Shown: positions 11,543 to 23,976 of the stretch, in pieces
Numbering within the stretch: position 1 is the first letter of the stretch
Layout of the letters: every line of letters begins with the position of its first letter
Source of the DNA: Magicicada septendecula
Taxonomy: Eukaryota > Arthropoda > Insecta > Hemiptera > Cicadidae
Assembly (NCBI GenBank): GCA_034769895.1
Contig: CM068369.1
Location: 149,767,574-149,831,573, forward strand
Direction: 5' to 3'
DNA length: 64,000 nt
Position numbers and translations under genes: made by a program
Notes under the pieces: model-generated
Seen by the model: the letters and a program-made list of their open reading frames with translations, nothing else
What the model was told of the DNA's origin: nothing
The model's database searches: none

Positions 11543-14500
11543 TGTAACGTATCAAAATAACGGTTACATAAAAATAATATAATACGTCAAATGAAAGTGT
11601 ACCATAAGCATATTTCATCAAACATGGAAGAATGAATAGAAGTATGAAAATCAAAAGTGTATCTATAAATGAATAATGTTAAAGCAACCCAACGAAGAAG
11701 AAAGAAGAGTCATAAAAATATATCATCGAATAGAAAGAAGAAAGGGAGAATACAATGAAATAATATAATACGTTAGCATCTAGGCCCAATAGATCTAAAT
11801 AGTGAGGGGATATGCCGAAAATGACTATCATCATAAGGAAGAGACGAACCAATAGATCAAATTAGTGAGGAGATACCAAGAAATAATACCATCATAAGGA
11901 AGAGACATATTAAATGCAACTATCATAGTGAGAGGATAGACTAATTTGTCATAATAGTGAGATAAATATAAGATAATGATTATCATCATAATGAGTGAAA
12001 ATGTTGAAAATTATAACTATAGTAAATGAACATGAGTTATCACAAATAGTGAGGAACCAAGAAATGCATCACAAGTGACGAACAATTAAAATGAAGAATA
12101 AACAATTGAATAACCAGAAGAAGAAGAAGAAGAAGAAGAAGAAGAAGAAGAAGAAGAAGAAGAAGAAGAAGAAGAAGAAGAAGAAGAAGAAGAAGAAGAA
12201 GAAATGTACCATGAAGAATGAAGATTAAGTATAACTAGAATAAGACACCAGCATTCCCAAAATATGGAAAGCACCACAACTAGTATAATGACCAAAATAA
12301 GAATAATGATTGTAAGATTAGTAATAATAAAAAACTATCTATCAAGGAAGAACACAGTGAAACCAAGTGTTGAACCTTAGTAAGTGATCACAAACAATAA
12401 TAGTGAATACTTTATATAAGTGCAACAATAAATAATGTAATAACACTAACCCCAAATAAGCAACACAGACAATATGAGTGAAGTGTTTATAACTGAGGGA
12501 AGTGAATAAAAATTAATAAGTGAAAAATCAACGGTTATCAAGTGAAATACACAAACAATTAGTGTACCAATTGTAATCCAAGATTGTAAAACCACAAATA
12601 TACTCAGTAAGACCACCAATTTAATGGTACTGAAAAGAGAAATAATTGCTCAAAAAAAAAAACCAAAAATAAAATCTATTTAATCCTTGATATGGAATGT
12701 GCCTGAATGTCATAGTAACACAGGACAAAATGTAGATAAATGTTGTAACCAATAAGTAGTAAACAAACTAATTTGTTGAAAAGAAACAAACCAATGTATA
12801 CAACGCAAGGTGCAACCCACCAAAATGTGTAACATAGTTAGATAAAAAACCAAGTATTATTGTATAAACATATAGTATAAAATGTGTACAAAATGTGTAA
12901 AAAATAGTAATAAACAACTGTAGTAACATGCCATAATGACATGACAGTATTTAAGATGAATACTGAATAAAATAAGAAGCATATTGTTGCCAACTCAATG
13001 ACACATAACCTCATCTGAACAGGACCTACAACATAAAATCATACACAATAATTAGATAAAGTAATTACCAGTAATTGTTTCAAACAGAGACCAAATAAAA
13101 ACAAATGTATAAGACAATGAATACCCTATGAACTGAAGAACACAACTATATGAGTCAGATTATTAATAATAACAATAAACATATTAGACAGAATCCCATG
13201 TGACTAGAGAGTTAATTTGAAAACCATAACAAAACTTGTAAAGAGGGAGTAAGAAAGTTTACCAGTAGTTAGAAGAATGTTCAATTCAACTATGACAATA
13301 CCTCACAATCATTGTATAAGTAATTTAATAACTGTAATTTAATAAACTAACTAACTGTAATCATAGAACTAGGTGTAAACAACCATCATACTGTAACTTA
13401 AGGAAATTTCAACTAACAAAAAGTTAGTAAGGGCACTAAACAAACCATGTACAATATTTGTACACACTTTAATTATCAATAATGCATATAATATGTGGAA
13501 AAAATAACTAAATTGGAGTGACAGAATGGCGAAATATTAGCATAGTGTATTTTAGACAATGCTATATGTGTAAATAAGATAACATTTGCTGAAGTAAAGT
13601 ATCAGCAAATATATGTAAAAGTATCAAATAACATTCTAGTACCAAAGATATGTAACAGCATAAGGAATAATGGTGATGTAAGCAAATATAAGTGCTTGAC
13701 ATGGATGGCTTATACGCCATTAATGCATTTTGCTTAAATCACAAATATGTTAATATTATGTATTAAATTATAAGAGATATGGACTCTAGACGTTTAATTA
13801 TAAACATTAGATAGTAATAACACCAAAATATAGTGGAAAAAACTTATTTTTTATTAAGAGCCACTATATGAATTTTGAATAAAATGAAGTGAGTTGATAA
13901 CGGACGGATTTATTACTTGTTTGGACTTAAATTAAAGACACAAGTATCCGCAAAACAATGCGACTATTCAAATGACGATCGGACTATTAATAAGAAACTT
14001 ATGAGTATTATAAGATTTCCTGTCATTTCCGAACGGGAATGAACGCGTCATAGCTGAGTCTCGAACCCAAAGCATAGACGCTAAAAATTAAAATTTTAAT
14101 TTAACAAAGGCATTTGGGGTAGAGAGTACAGACTTCTACACCAATAGGATGATTTGATTTTACCAGACGAGAGCAGAAGCTTCGATGAGAGGAATTAATT
14201 GTCTTCCAGCCACCGATGCGAGCGGAGCCCGCGACAGTCATCAAGAAAAGTATTTTAAAGTGTGCGCGTCTAGATAGTAAACAGTCATATCTAACCTCAA
14301 CTAAAGGTTAATTTTTTATCATGTGACAGTGCTACGAGTGATAAAGTGAATTATTAAAACATGGCCAGTGTATAATAAAGGCCATGTTAAGTGAAAACTG
14401 CAGGGAGTATTATACGTTAACAAATTTTAAAATAAAATGAAATTATAATATTCGTCAGTTGATGAACATTATAGCAGACAACGTTAGCCAAGCAAACACA

Positions 14501-15877
14501 TTATGCATGGTTAACTAGCGAACGATGAAATATTATCAGGCATCATGAATAAAAGTTCTCGTTTAATTTAATTTAAATATTTAATTAAAATATTTTAATG
14601 TTTATGTATGAAAAATAATAACAGAAGCGGAAATAATGATAAATACTGCAAACAATACTTGTAAAATATAGTCGCTTACTTGACTACGACTTCAGTAGTA
14701 CTAGATAAATAATAATTTAATATACGAGAACAATCATTGCCGTTAATTAATCATCTTGTTACGATAAATAATGTTTTTGTGAAAATAGTATTAAGATTTA
14801 AATAATATTAAACAATCTATTTTGTTAACTTACTCTCATCTATAGGTAAACTAATCTATAACCAACACAGATTTATTTGCCAACAGAGAGTCACTTCTGT
14901 CATTAGTAATACTCTTGTGAATAGACTCAATAATAAGAGTTTTTCTATTTTTTATCAATTCCAGTTCACAATAATAATAATTAAACCAGTAATATTGTTT
15001 TATAGTGTAACGTTTATAACACGTGTACACAGCTTTGAGTATCTGACTGCAGCCCTCCTGCCGTACGATAGTACGATAATTTTAATATCATATTGAGGTT
15101 AACTATTTTTAATTTTTTGTCTTTTTAATCTTTTTATATGAATAAATATTGTTTTTTAATAAAACATCTTTGTATCTTCCATCATGTAAATTCAAAGGAT
15201 TCATGAAATTTGGTAACGCTTATAACCAAAATTAACATAACCTGAATTACCATATTATTATACATTGTACCAGTGTTACCAGCCCTGAGCTGAAGAATTT
15301 TCAGAAAGTAATTAACTTTGTTGTTTTAAAGATTTAGTAATTTTTTTAAAAGGATTTCATTGAATTTTACTAATGTTAATAAACACCTAAATTTATTACC
15401 AGTGAACGGAGAGTATTTATTTCTACAAAATAGGCACAAATAACTTGCATTTTAGAAGCAATTGTTTCTCAAGGTGGCGGCAATATTCAAGCGACCAGTA
15501 TTCGAATATTCAATTCACGATTGAATATCATTGTCATTTTATTTGATGTGTATATGTTAATAGCAAGGTGAAGTATTTTGTGTGTTATTCATGTATTTCC
15601 AGTGAAATAGAGCAACATATTAAGAAGATTGAAGACGTTCACGGATGGTAAGTGGGGAGGTGAATACAACAGGATATCAGTGATTACAATCTTTTCAAAC
15701 ATAAACATTAATTTAACTTTAAACATTACTAATTCAATTATTTACTAAACAACACTAATCATCAAGTTTTACATTACAACGTGAGGAGTGAAGAGTATAC
15801 TACTAAATCAAATTTGATTAATTTAAAATAACTCAAACATTAATCTAATCACACCGAAACGTCGTTGTTACATTACA
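11543..15877 (+). mobile_element. Candidate giant LTR (~4.3 kb) of a truncated LTR retrotransposon
   Basis: The right edge is well supported: ...TTACATTACA, then ACG, then a textbook primer-binding site at 15,881. That matches the layout of the element at 35,187 (...TTATTACA, AAT, TGGCGC). The left edge is a guess, placed at TGTAACG (11,543) because LTRs start with TG and the related family starts with TGTAGCG. The interior is AT-rich and non-coding, contains a (GAA)n tract and many AATAGTGAGG-like motifs, and has purine-rich segments like those in the LTRs at 31.9 and 35.2 kb. No second LTR is in the window. Length and left edge are uncertain. Confidence 0.45.
12117..12201. repeat. (GAA)n microsatellite
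   Basis: About 85 bases of GAA repeat. The poly-Ser frame on the minus strand here is an artefact. Confidence 0.95.
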
Positions 15878-15880
15878 ACG

Positions 15881-15898
15881 TGGCGCCCAACGTGGGGC
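15881..15898 (+). promoter_or_regulatory. Primer-binding site of an LTR retrotransposon
   Basis: TGGCGCCCAACGTGGGGC begins with TGG, complementary to the CCA end of a tRNA, three bases after ...ATTACA. This form is common in invertebrate LTR elements. It would prime minus-strand synthesis. Confidence 0.8.
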
Positions 15899-16527
15899 TT
15901 GGGATAAAAAGGAGTATATCTATAACTACATATCAAACTAAACAACACCACTCAATCATTACGTTGTTTAATTACAATATATTTTGAAAATGCTTCCAGA
16001 GAACATAGGCCCCCTACGATATTGAAAACTGAGAGCCTATGAGTCTAAGACTGAATAGTGAAAATCTAGGCCTTAATCCTTTAGTGCATACCTAGATTTC
16101 ACGTAAAGAGATTACCTTAAAGAAGACAGCATATTAGTTAATTAATTATTTACGTAATCTTCTCCACCCCTTTTAGAACATAGGGTATCTACTCTCGTTC
16201 TTTTGCTCTGTCCTGCGCTCTTTCCCTAATTGCTGTTCGGTCACACAGAGGCTCTCAGTAAAGGTTTCTTTATCCTGATATATTCTTCTATGTGGCCCTA
16301 CGCATAACACTTCTGTCTCATCCGGCCTTGTGGACCTGTAATAACGAATCTGTGACCAGTAAGAAGCATATTATATTACACTAAAGCCTGTTTTAAACAA
16401 GTAGTGTCTCTGAAGCAGCAAAGAGATTAAAAACTCTTTACAGTCGCTTGCCAAAAATGCTGAGAATAAAAAATCATTGTAGCATTTATAACATACGTTT
16501 GAAGTAGTAATAGGAATGTATACATAT
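15899..16527. other. Leader remnant and unassigned sequence
   Basis: The first ~90 bases look like the untranslated leader after the primer-binding site. No gag follows. The rest, including a less AT-rich stretch at 16,180-16,350, is not recognised. Confidence 0.4.
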
Positions 16528-17575
16528 ACATTGGGAAAAGCATTCGATCGAGTGCCCTGGGAAAAAATGTGACAAACACTAGAAACATGCAATGTTGGAG
16601 CTAGGCTGTTCAAAATGTTTACAAGAACTACCGCAACAATATCAGAACTTCAAACAAAACATCAAGCGAAGTTTAGCACCGCAGGTGGAGAGAGACAAGG
16701 GGATGTTTTTTCACATTACCTTTTTGTTGTATTGACGGATGCTATTATGAAGAAGAGTCTACAAACAAATTTAAGTAAGCAACTGGTGGCTGCTACCAGT
16801 GTATTTCACAGACTTTGCTCTTGACGACGGCATCGTTCTGATTGCCAGTACACAACAGAATCTGCAGTATAACATAAATGTGTGGCAATAAACAATGTAA
16901 AGGAAGAATATGATTATTAGCCCCATAAAGACAAAAACAATGATAATTATTAGGCCAGTAAGACAACACTGATTAGTAATCAACAATAAGGAAATTAAAC
17001 AAGTGGCGATATCCAAATATGTAGGTGCCGTTTTCAGTGAGGGTGGCAGAGTTGAGTCAGAGTTAGATATGAGGATCTCAGCTGCAAACATGCCTTACGG
17101 TTCTATCAGCTGGAAGTTTCTGGGAAAAGGGGAAGTGTCACAGAAAACCAAACAAGCAGTATACACATCTATGTATGTTTCAACATTGACGTACAGTTGC
17201 AAGTCAAGGACACTGAATGACAGACATAAAAAGAGAATTCAAGCAGTGGAGATTGGATTCCTGAGGAGAATTGAGAAGAAATAGGGATAGGATAAAAAAT
17301 GTTAACATCCGGAAGAATTTTAAGATATTCTCTTTAAATGATACAATTGAAAACTCGCAACTGCGTTGGTTTGGCCACATCTGTAGGATGAATGAGGAAA
17401 GGAGATGGGCATGGGAGACAAAACCAAAAGAAGAAGAGGAAGAGGACGGCCCAGAAGGAAATGGAAGAATAAAATCAAGAAGAAGGTGCAGAGGAACAGT
17501 TTGAGCCCATGTCAGAGTTTTAGCACTGGACAGGAAGAGACGGAGAGCTCTAAGAGTAGAAGAGGATGAGTAAAA
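16528..17575 (+). pseudogene. LINE reverse transcriptase, C-terminal part, decayed
   Basis: Frames in succession show parts of a non-LTR reverse transcriptase. The motif KAFDRVPW (about 16,537-16,560) is fingers/palm motif A. GERQGDVFSHYLFVVL (about 16,690-16,735) corresponds to the RQG-D-L-SPLLF-type motif. A damaged F-A-DD box (FALDDGIVLIA) lies near 16,812. Then come the thumb and C-terminal region with ISKYVGAVFSEGGR (17,003 on) and SQLRWFGHICRM (about 17,357). The last frame ends near 17,573. Stops and shifts separate these parts, and the catalytic box is broken, so it is inactive. The endonuclease half is absent (5' truncation, typical for LINEs). The clade is not assigned. Confidence 0.85.
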
Positions 17576-19594
17576 AGAAAATTTATACTTGTAAATACGA
17601 CACATGGGTTTAGGAAAAATACACCTTAAAAATTAGAGCGCGGCGATTATATAAGTTATTGGAGTGTTACAGGTGTACAGAATTTAACGCTCTACTTATT
17701 TTTTTTACAGTTCACCCGGAAATGGTTTCAAAGAGAAAATGAGACAATAATACTGTAGTTGCTAGTTAGCTACTTATGGCACACTTACTGTCCAATGCCG
17801 GATGTGGGAATCAAACCGGCATTCCTTCTTAACTGATAGCAAACGTGGTTCACATCACACACGTTTGATATGCAATATCGTGTACAATGCTGACATTTGT
17901 TTACCAGTAATTTGTGGCGTTCTTCTTTAATTTTTAGCAAGCGTCCTTGTTAAAAATAACAAAATCTAATTTTCTAATTTCATTTACCAATTCTCTTTGA
18001 GAACGCGTAATTTGTAATGTCACATAATGTTTTGTTAATTAATTTTTTAAAATAATGCAGAACATTCGAGGAAATATTTTTTTATACTGAAACCAAAGAA
18101 TTTGGAAAAGTAATTCAAGAGATATGGGAAATGTATAAAAACTCTGAAATACAAAACAAAAAAGAGTAATATATTTCCTGTACACTAAACATTTTTACAC
18201 AGTATGGATGACCAGATTTGGCCAAGAAAAATCAACGCCAATTAGTATTTTCTCTTATACCCCACTACCGCTATGAGCAGTACGATAGCGGCAGGTAATT
18301 GGTCTCCATGACAATTTCATGGATAAGAGCCTTAAGCAGTGTAATAAGTGCTTGAGCTCCAGCGAAATAAATACCCACAAATTGTCTATTGTACGCTTTG
18401 TAAAAAAAAAGCACGTTCCAACATTTCTTCTAGTTACAGAATTATCTCAAACGCACTCTGAAATCACTATTAAAAGTTACCAAATATAAATAGTTACAAT
18501 AGTTACAAACGAGTTATCAATTAAACATATTTTACTAGATAGGGTTACCTCATTCTAATACTACCCCTTTTTCACTCCGTAAATTCTAGACAAGTTGGCT
18601 AATTGTCATTAAAAAATGTGACTGGAAGGTCTGTGTTTAAGAACTAAATTTTATATGACAAAGATCGGTAACGAAATTATTGCAGCTATTCTTCCATTCC
18701 TTATTACGAGAACATTGTAAAGATTATCAAAAAATATCTAAACATCGTTAAAGACATCAAGAAATCTAATTAGACCAGTGTTGTAGGATAACAAGGAGGC
18801 CTGGGTAATGACTAAAAGAGATGAGGAACTGTCTAAAATTGTAGTGTACTGTTAGATAATGTGATGGAAGTTACATCATTAAAGTGCACCATGAAGTCGC
18901 ATATCTAGTAATGATAATTTGTGAAGCAAGTAACATCACACGGAGAGTAGAAGAAGCAACAATTACTATTAAAAAAAAAACTTGGAATGGACACCGATGG
19001 ATGAATGGATAAGGAGAGAAAATAGGTTGAAAGATAATGTAGTAGAAGACGTTAAAGATATAGAAAAGAGAAATTGGATAAGAAAAATCATGCTTAAATA
19101 AAATGTAAAACCATTCACCCACAGATTCTTAAAACGTTGAAAAAGGAAAAGAAAATAGTTTTATGTAAACCTTTTAAGCATAAATGGAATATCTTCCACC
19201 TAATATCAGACTGACAAACGAGCTAACGTCAGTCGACTGTAAGCGTTCGATAGTACGCTGCCCACATTAGCTCTGCGACATGTAATATGTGTAATAGCAT
19301 AATGTTATTTTTCAGTTCTGTTATCTTACCCATTTCTGGTTTGCATAAATGTGTGCGCTGTATACAGGACCTTGAAAGAATTTGTAATTTCCATAGCAGA
19401 AACTGCAGAATCCAACGTTCTAGTTGCTCATATATATTCCAACGTGACCCATAAAGAAAACTGTAGGAAGTTGTTTACGCACTGGAACCAATGATGTTTA
19501 CGTTGTCTATAATGCGGTCAACTAGAACACGACGTTGACTTTTAAACATCAAGTATTGTGTTTGTTCTGATTTTGACATGATAATGTCTTTTAG
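17576..19594. other. AT-rich unassigned sequence
   Basis: About 2 kb without recognisable genes. A tRNA-like B-box (GGTTTGATTCCC on the minus strand, about 17,808-17,819) hints at a SINE fragment, but no A-box or tRNA fold could be completed. Confidence 0.4.
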
Positions 19595-19900
19595 CTTGAC
19601 ATCGTTTGAAACTTTCTGTAACATGTAATGCTGTATGACGTCATCATTGCGTGACGCTTCCACACTTTCGATTCCCCGCAGTCTAGAAATTTGATATGTA
19701 AACGCATCAAGACAGAAATAATCGCTGCTGACATTGAGTTTACCAAACGTTTTAGTGAGAATAAATTCGGTTTTACATGCTCTTTTGTCTGTACTGCATC
19801 GTTTGAAACTTTCTGTAACATGTAACGCTGTATGACGTCATCATTGCGTGACGTCATCATTGCAGACGTCATTGGGATTGTTGTAAATAAAGGTTTGTTT
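19595..19900 (+). promoter_or_regulatory. Duplicated segment with a cluster of TGACGTCA (CRE-type) sites
   Basis: A stretch of about 60 bases (CGTTTGAAACTTTCTGTAAC ... CTGTATGACGTCATCATTGC) occurs twice, from about 19,603 and 19,799. Perfect TGACGTCA octamers lie at 19,636-19,643, 19,833-19,840 and 19,849-19,856, with a 7/8 match at 19,865-19,871. TGACGTCA is the established binding site of CREB/ATF bZIP factors. The cluster ends about 140 bases before the ATG at 20,009, so it may be the ORF's promoter or the end of a repeat. The frames on the minus strand over this area (19,475-19,977) just reflect the duplication. Confidence 0.55.
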
Positions 19901-20008
19901 TGATACGTCGCAATATGTAAATAAAAGTTTGTTTTGTGTTGTGGTGAAATAAACTGCTGCTGATATATAGTAACCAAACATGGCGACTGACTAAAACAGC
20001 GTTCGACA

Positions 20009-20425
20009 ATGGATAGCAGCGAAGAGAAGGCTCAGATCAAGAAGCGACAAAATGCCGAGCGAGTAAGAAAGTGTCGGGAACGAAAGAAGCTCGAGAAGGA
20101 ACAGCAACGAGCGACTGCTGTCGGCGGTAAAGCTTCGGTACCAGCGGCCCCATCGCAACAAAAACGAAAGGAAGATGACTTGATGCGCGAAGAATTGAAC
20201 GAGTACTTAATAAATACACCGTTCGCGTCGACTATGACTGAGCAGGAGAAAATCGATGCATTCTACAACATGAAACTGGAAGAGAAGCGAAGGAAAACCA
20301 ACGAACGAGTAAAACGTTGTGGATTGAATAAGAAAATTGAGATGGCAACTAAACGCAACATTTGCGCAAAAGAAACAATCAGTCAGTTAGTAACCATAAT
20401 AATGTTGCGTTTAGCTGGCGGCTGA
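20009..20425 (+). CDS. Small basic protein with bZIP-like basic motif, probably transposon-derived N-terminus (138 aa)
   Basis: An intact ATG frame of 138 codons whose composition is less AT-rich than its surroundings. Residues 11-34 contain RQNAERVRKCRERKKLEKEQ, similar to a bZIP basic region (N..A..RKCRERKK). A related, weaker motif (TNERVKRCGLNKK) recurs at residues 97-109, so this may be a repeated short basic module of the kind placed at the N-terminus of insect transposon proteins rather than a real bZIP. No leucine-zipper heptads follow. The frame ends at ...LRLAGG, and nothing recognisable follows on the same strand, so it may be a 5' fragment of a larger transposon ORF. Function unknown. 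Confidence 0.5.
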   Translation: MDSSEEKAQIKKRQNAERVRKCRERKKLEKEQQRATAVGGKASVPAAPSQQKRKEDDLMREELNEYLINTPFASTMTEQEKIDAFYNMKLEEKRRKTNERVKRCGLNKKIEMATKRNICAKETISQLVTIIMLRLAGG

Positions 20426-20637
20426 AAGACATCATGCTCTTAAGCTTTTACCATTTGGTAAACGGTACTGTATTTTTTTATTATAGACACTGCAATGTAC
20501 GTTAGAAAGAGGCAGTAATTTTAAAAATGTTTACACTAAAATAACAACAAACGTTCTGAAATCAGTGTGTATGGGAACATGTAAATAACATTGATCCATT
20601 CGGATTCCAATAAGTGAGTTCAAACGATAAATAATAT

Positions 20638-21092
20638 TGTTACGACGGTCTAACTGATCGTCGTATGGTACATTGGAAAAAAAATACAATAAAGTCACTA
20701 AAAACCAGCTTTAATTATCACAAATAACAGTTTATTATCAACTTGTACAATAATCCAAGTTAAACTTGTTCAAACGCAATAATAAAGAATGCCGCACTAA
20801 CTGTTAACACAATAACGCTTTACACAAACTCTACTCGATCCGCTCTAAGGAGAAATCACTCAACAAACTGACTCATAACCCGGCTGCTATGGATTTTTAT
20901 AGGTAGCGCACGCCTTTTAGCAAAATCTTCCATCCTCAATTTTCACGTCACTTAATGCTGGGGCTAATACGTGTCTCACACGGCCTCTTGAAGAGTCTAG
21001 AACAAACTTGAACGCGGCCTTGACTGAGGGAACGTCTGCCACATTGGGTGGGAGGACTCTCTCGGCTATTCTAGTTGGTTCCATTCGTAACA
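20638..21092 (-). mobile_element. Solo LTR (455 bp) with 4-bp target duplication
   Basis: The segment starts TGTTACGACGG and ends CATTCGTAACA on the plus strand, and is flanked on both sides by ATAT (20,634-20,637 and 21,093-21,096). A TATA box (TATAAAA) is present on the minus strand at 20,896-20,902, so transcription is probably minus. The 4-bp duplication fits Ty3/Gypsy integrases. A diverged relative lies at 31,399-31,840. No internal region remains. Confidence 0.75.
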
Positions 21093-21096
21093 ATAT

Positions 21097-23740
21097 TAAT
21101 GTTCCTAACGTACGCTTAACTATTTTTTAAGATAAAGTAATGTTCACCATAGTATTGTTAATCTACTGCTTTCTATTTGAGATCGTCTCATTCAGTCATT
21201 ATATAAAAAGCTCTCAAAGAATTTCAAAGAGAATTATACTTTTAAAAACAATATGTTTTAACACTACATTTTTTAATGCACACAAGGAACTAAGTATACC
21301 ATGTAAAGTTAAAATTACAGGGCTTACAAAATAATAACAAAATGAAAAAAGTAATAGTAATTACCTACTATTGTTATTAATATTTTTCTATTTATTTTCA
21401 TTGAAATGATTTAGCAGGGTCATGGTAGGCTTGTAAACCTGATCACACAGGACCTCATACAAGAAGGCTGTGTAGCCAGCACACCGTTTCATCCGCCTAT
21501 CATTACTCTACTGGAAACGAGTTATCCTAGGTTCCACACACTAAGGAAGCCTAGAAATTGAACTTTATGATGCTACACAGAGGCCAAGCTCACAACCTCT
21601 AGGGTAGTTGTAAGTAGATATACAGTATAATGAAAATAATAAAGGATATAACATTTTGGTATCATAGTACTTTTTATGAAAAATATATGGACTTTTTAGT
21701 GTTACTCTTTTGAACTTATGAGGATATAAGTATCGCTTATGTGGTGAAAATTCAAATGTCTGGTACCTTAAAGTAATATTAATCGTCGTAGTTTTGTAAC
21801 GTAACTTAAACATTGTATTCGTAAATGGCATTTTTCTCAAGGAACGAAAAGTACCAAGAAACCAATAAATTAATGATTCGCTTAAGACAGTGTAACACAT
21901 AATTTATTTTAAGGAAATTTCCTATCCACTTTTTTAGCTAAACCCTCTTTGTGACAGAGCCGTCATTGATGACGATGACTATGACGATGATGATGTTCTT
22001 TTGATGGACGGTTTACTTCATATATTAATAGAAGTTTGCCTATTTGATATTATATTGTTCAGTTGTTTAGTTAACATAAATGTTTTAGGAGCTTAAACTG
22101 TGTCCTACTTAATATTAGGAGCTTAATATAGTAACTACTATATGATACATTTTTTTTACATATAAATGTATGTTCTTTTTGTAGACTGTACCACATACAC
22201 TGGGTTACACAGCATTAACACACATTGCATTTAAGATAACTTTTGAGGTGTTAGGTTGAGTATTTGTAGAAACACATGTTCAGTTAATAATCAAACATGT
22301 ATCTCATACACAGTTGGGGGTTATTCACTTGAATTAAAAATTTATTGGTTCAGTGTACATCCGTAGTAATTGTTTTCTATGCAAATAAAGGCACAAAAGA
22401 AGGACAAAGAAACAAATGACTTAATTTTTATTTTGTCTTTACCTCAAATTTGTCACATTATTTTTTTCCTAATCTGTCTCTGTCGTTTTGTCTACTACAC
22501 CAGGGTTAACGTTTTGTCATATTGACTCTTCATTTCAATATATGCGTTGAGCATTAACATAAATAATTTCGAAGGTGGCATTAAAATAGAATTCATGACC
22601 ATCGACTTTAACTCTAAAATATTCCGTTAAAATTGTTGCTTTGTAGATGATGCAATGAGTTAGTTTTATATATATGTGTGTGAGCACATTAAATTTATAA
22701 AAATTAATTAAGCCGATACGCCGTTTAATATGTAACACTAATGTCCTAGTTCCCTTACAAGTTACGTGACAAAATGCCAATAAATTCGAACGGATCCTAA
22801 ATAGTATTATGACAGAACTAGATATTCAAAGATAAGGGATAAGATCAGTATGGCAGTGACTCAGACAAGTAGCAGAAACACGTAACATAAAAATAGTTAC
22901 TTGTAAATGCAGTGTACTACTATTCAGGTTGCCGGCAAACAGGGACATTGCGTCGCCAATTTTTCTGTGGTTTACGACAAAATCATGTAAATCATAGTTC
23001 TTCATCTTCACACTACATTAAACTCCTGTGTGCTATCATGTTATTAACTTAAATGATAAATGTATATGTTTGCGACCTAAAAATGAAAGCAGAACCAAAA
23101 TAGCAGTTACCGCGTAAATTGCTCCTCAACAACAAATATTTTCCGCTTCTAACTTTACCATTCTTTTGATATCTATTTACGAATGGAGTGCAGGTTATAA
23201 TTAGGTTACTTGTATCTTATCAACCTTAGAGTAAATGGTTGTGGAATCTCCAAAATTATGTGAAAGTTGTCACTGTAACTCGTGTACGCTTCAAAACTAA
23301 TAATACTAGATCATTAAGCATTTGTGATAACTTTTGAAGAAAGGAAATTTCTCAGCAAATACAAATTTCTTTGGTGAAAAATTTTAATGCTCAAACACAA
23401 TGAAAATATTATGAAAAAAATATAAATCTGAAATTTTCTACAGAAAATAATAATGGTGACATTATTTAGAGTAACTTCAATTCCCAACCAATTAAAAAAA
23501 ATATAATTTTTCTAATTCTTATAGTATTACTGTTACTACATATATAAAATGTAGGACACACATATTTTATATTCAATTATTACTGCTGACATAACTGGCC
23601 ACCAAACATTTTCAGCTGTACTATCCCCAGAAGCTGAAATTTTTTGGAACAACCAAGAAGAATTTTCCCCTTTACAAGAATTTCCTAAATAATTTTCAAT
23701 ACTGTATCACTATCGCAAATAAACAGTTAATTGAAATTAA
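21097..23740. other. AT-rich unassigned sequence
   Basis: About 2.6 kb with frames of at most 111 codons, none with a recognisable domain. A short GATGAC-rich stretch lies near 21,970-22,000. Confidence 0.5.
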
Positions 23741-23784
23741 TAAATACCTTTTTCTTTATCCGTGCTGCGACTACGTCTTTGATG

Positions 23785-23828
23785 TCTTACGACATGTTTC
23801 GGGAACACGTTCCCATCATCAGGTAAAA
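23785..23828 (-). ncRNA. Hammerhead ribozyme motif (Penelope type, minimal stem III)
   Basis: Read on the minus strand: TTTTAC (stem I, 5'), CTGATGA (core), T, GGGAAC-GT-GTTCCC (stem II, 6 bp), GAA (core), ACATGT (palindromic minimal stem III), C (cleavage position), GTAAGA (stem I, 3'). Stem I pairs over six positions, one of them a G-U. The core bases CUGANGA and GAA and the GUC cleavage triplet are all intact. The very short, self-complementary stem III is the form described for Penelope-element hammerheads, thought to act as a dimer. One extra U between the core and stem II is slightly unusual. Self-cleavage would fall between plus-strand positions 23,790 and 23,791. Confidence 0.75.
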
Positions 23829-23976
23829 TTGTTTTTTCTTCTAGTTCATAACGAACGTGTCAAGAATATAATAATTAAAACACATCAACACATAAACACA
23901 TAACACAATGAGTATGATAGAACTCAGTTCACGTAACAGTGCGCACTGCCGTACTATAACTGACCGCGTAATCAAA

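Noticed and set aside
17800-17870. tRNA gene or SINE head on the minus strand
   Set aside because: A B-box-like string is present, but no A-box at the right distance and no cloverleaf could be formed.
21565-21900. Possible host gene, 111-codon minus-strand frame
   Set aside because: No domain, AT-driven composition, no start context or neighbouring exons that support it.
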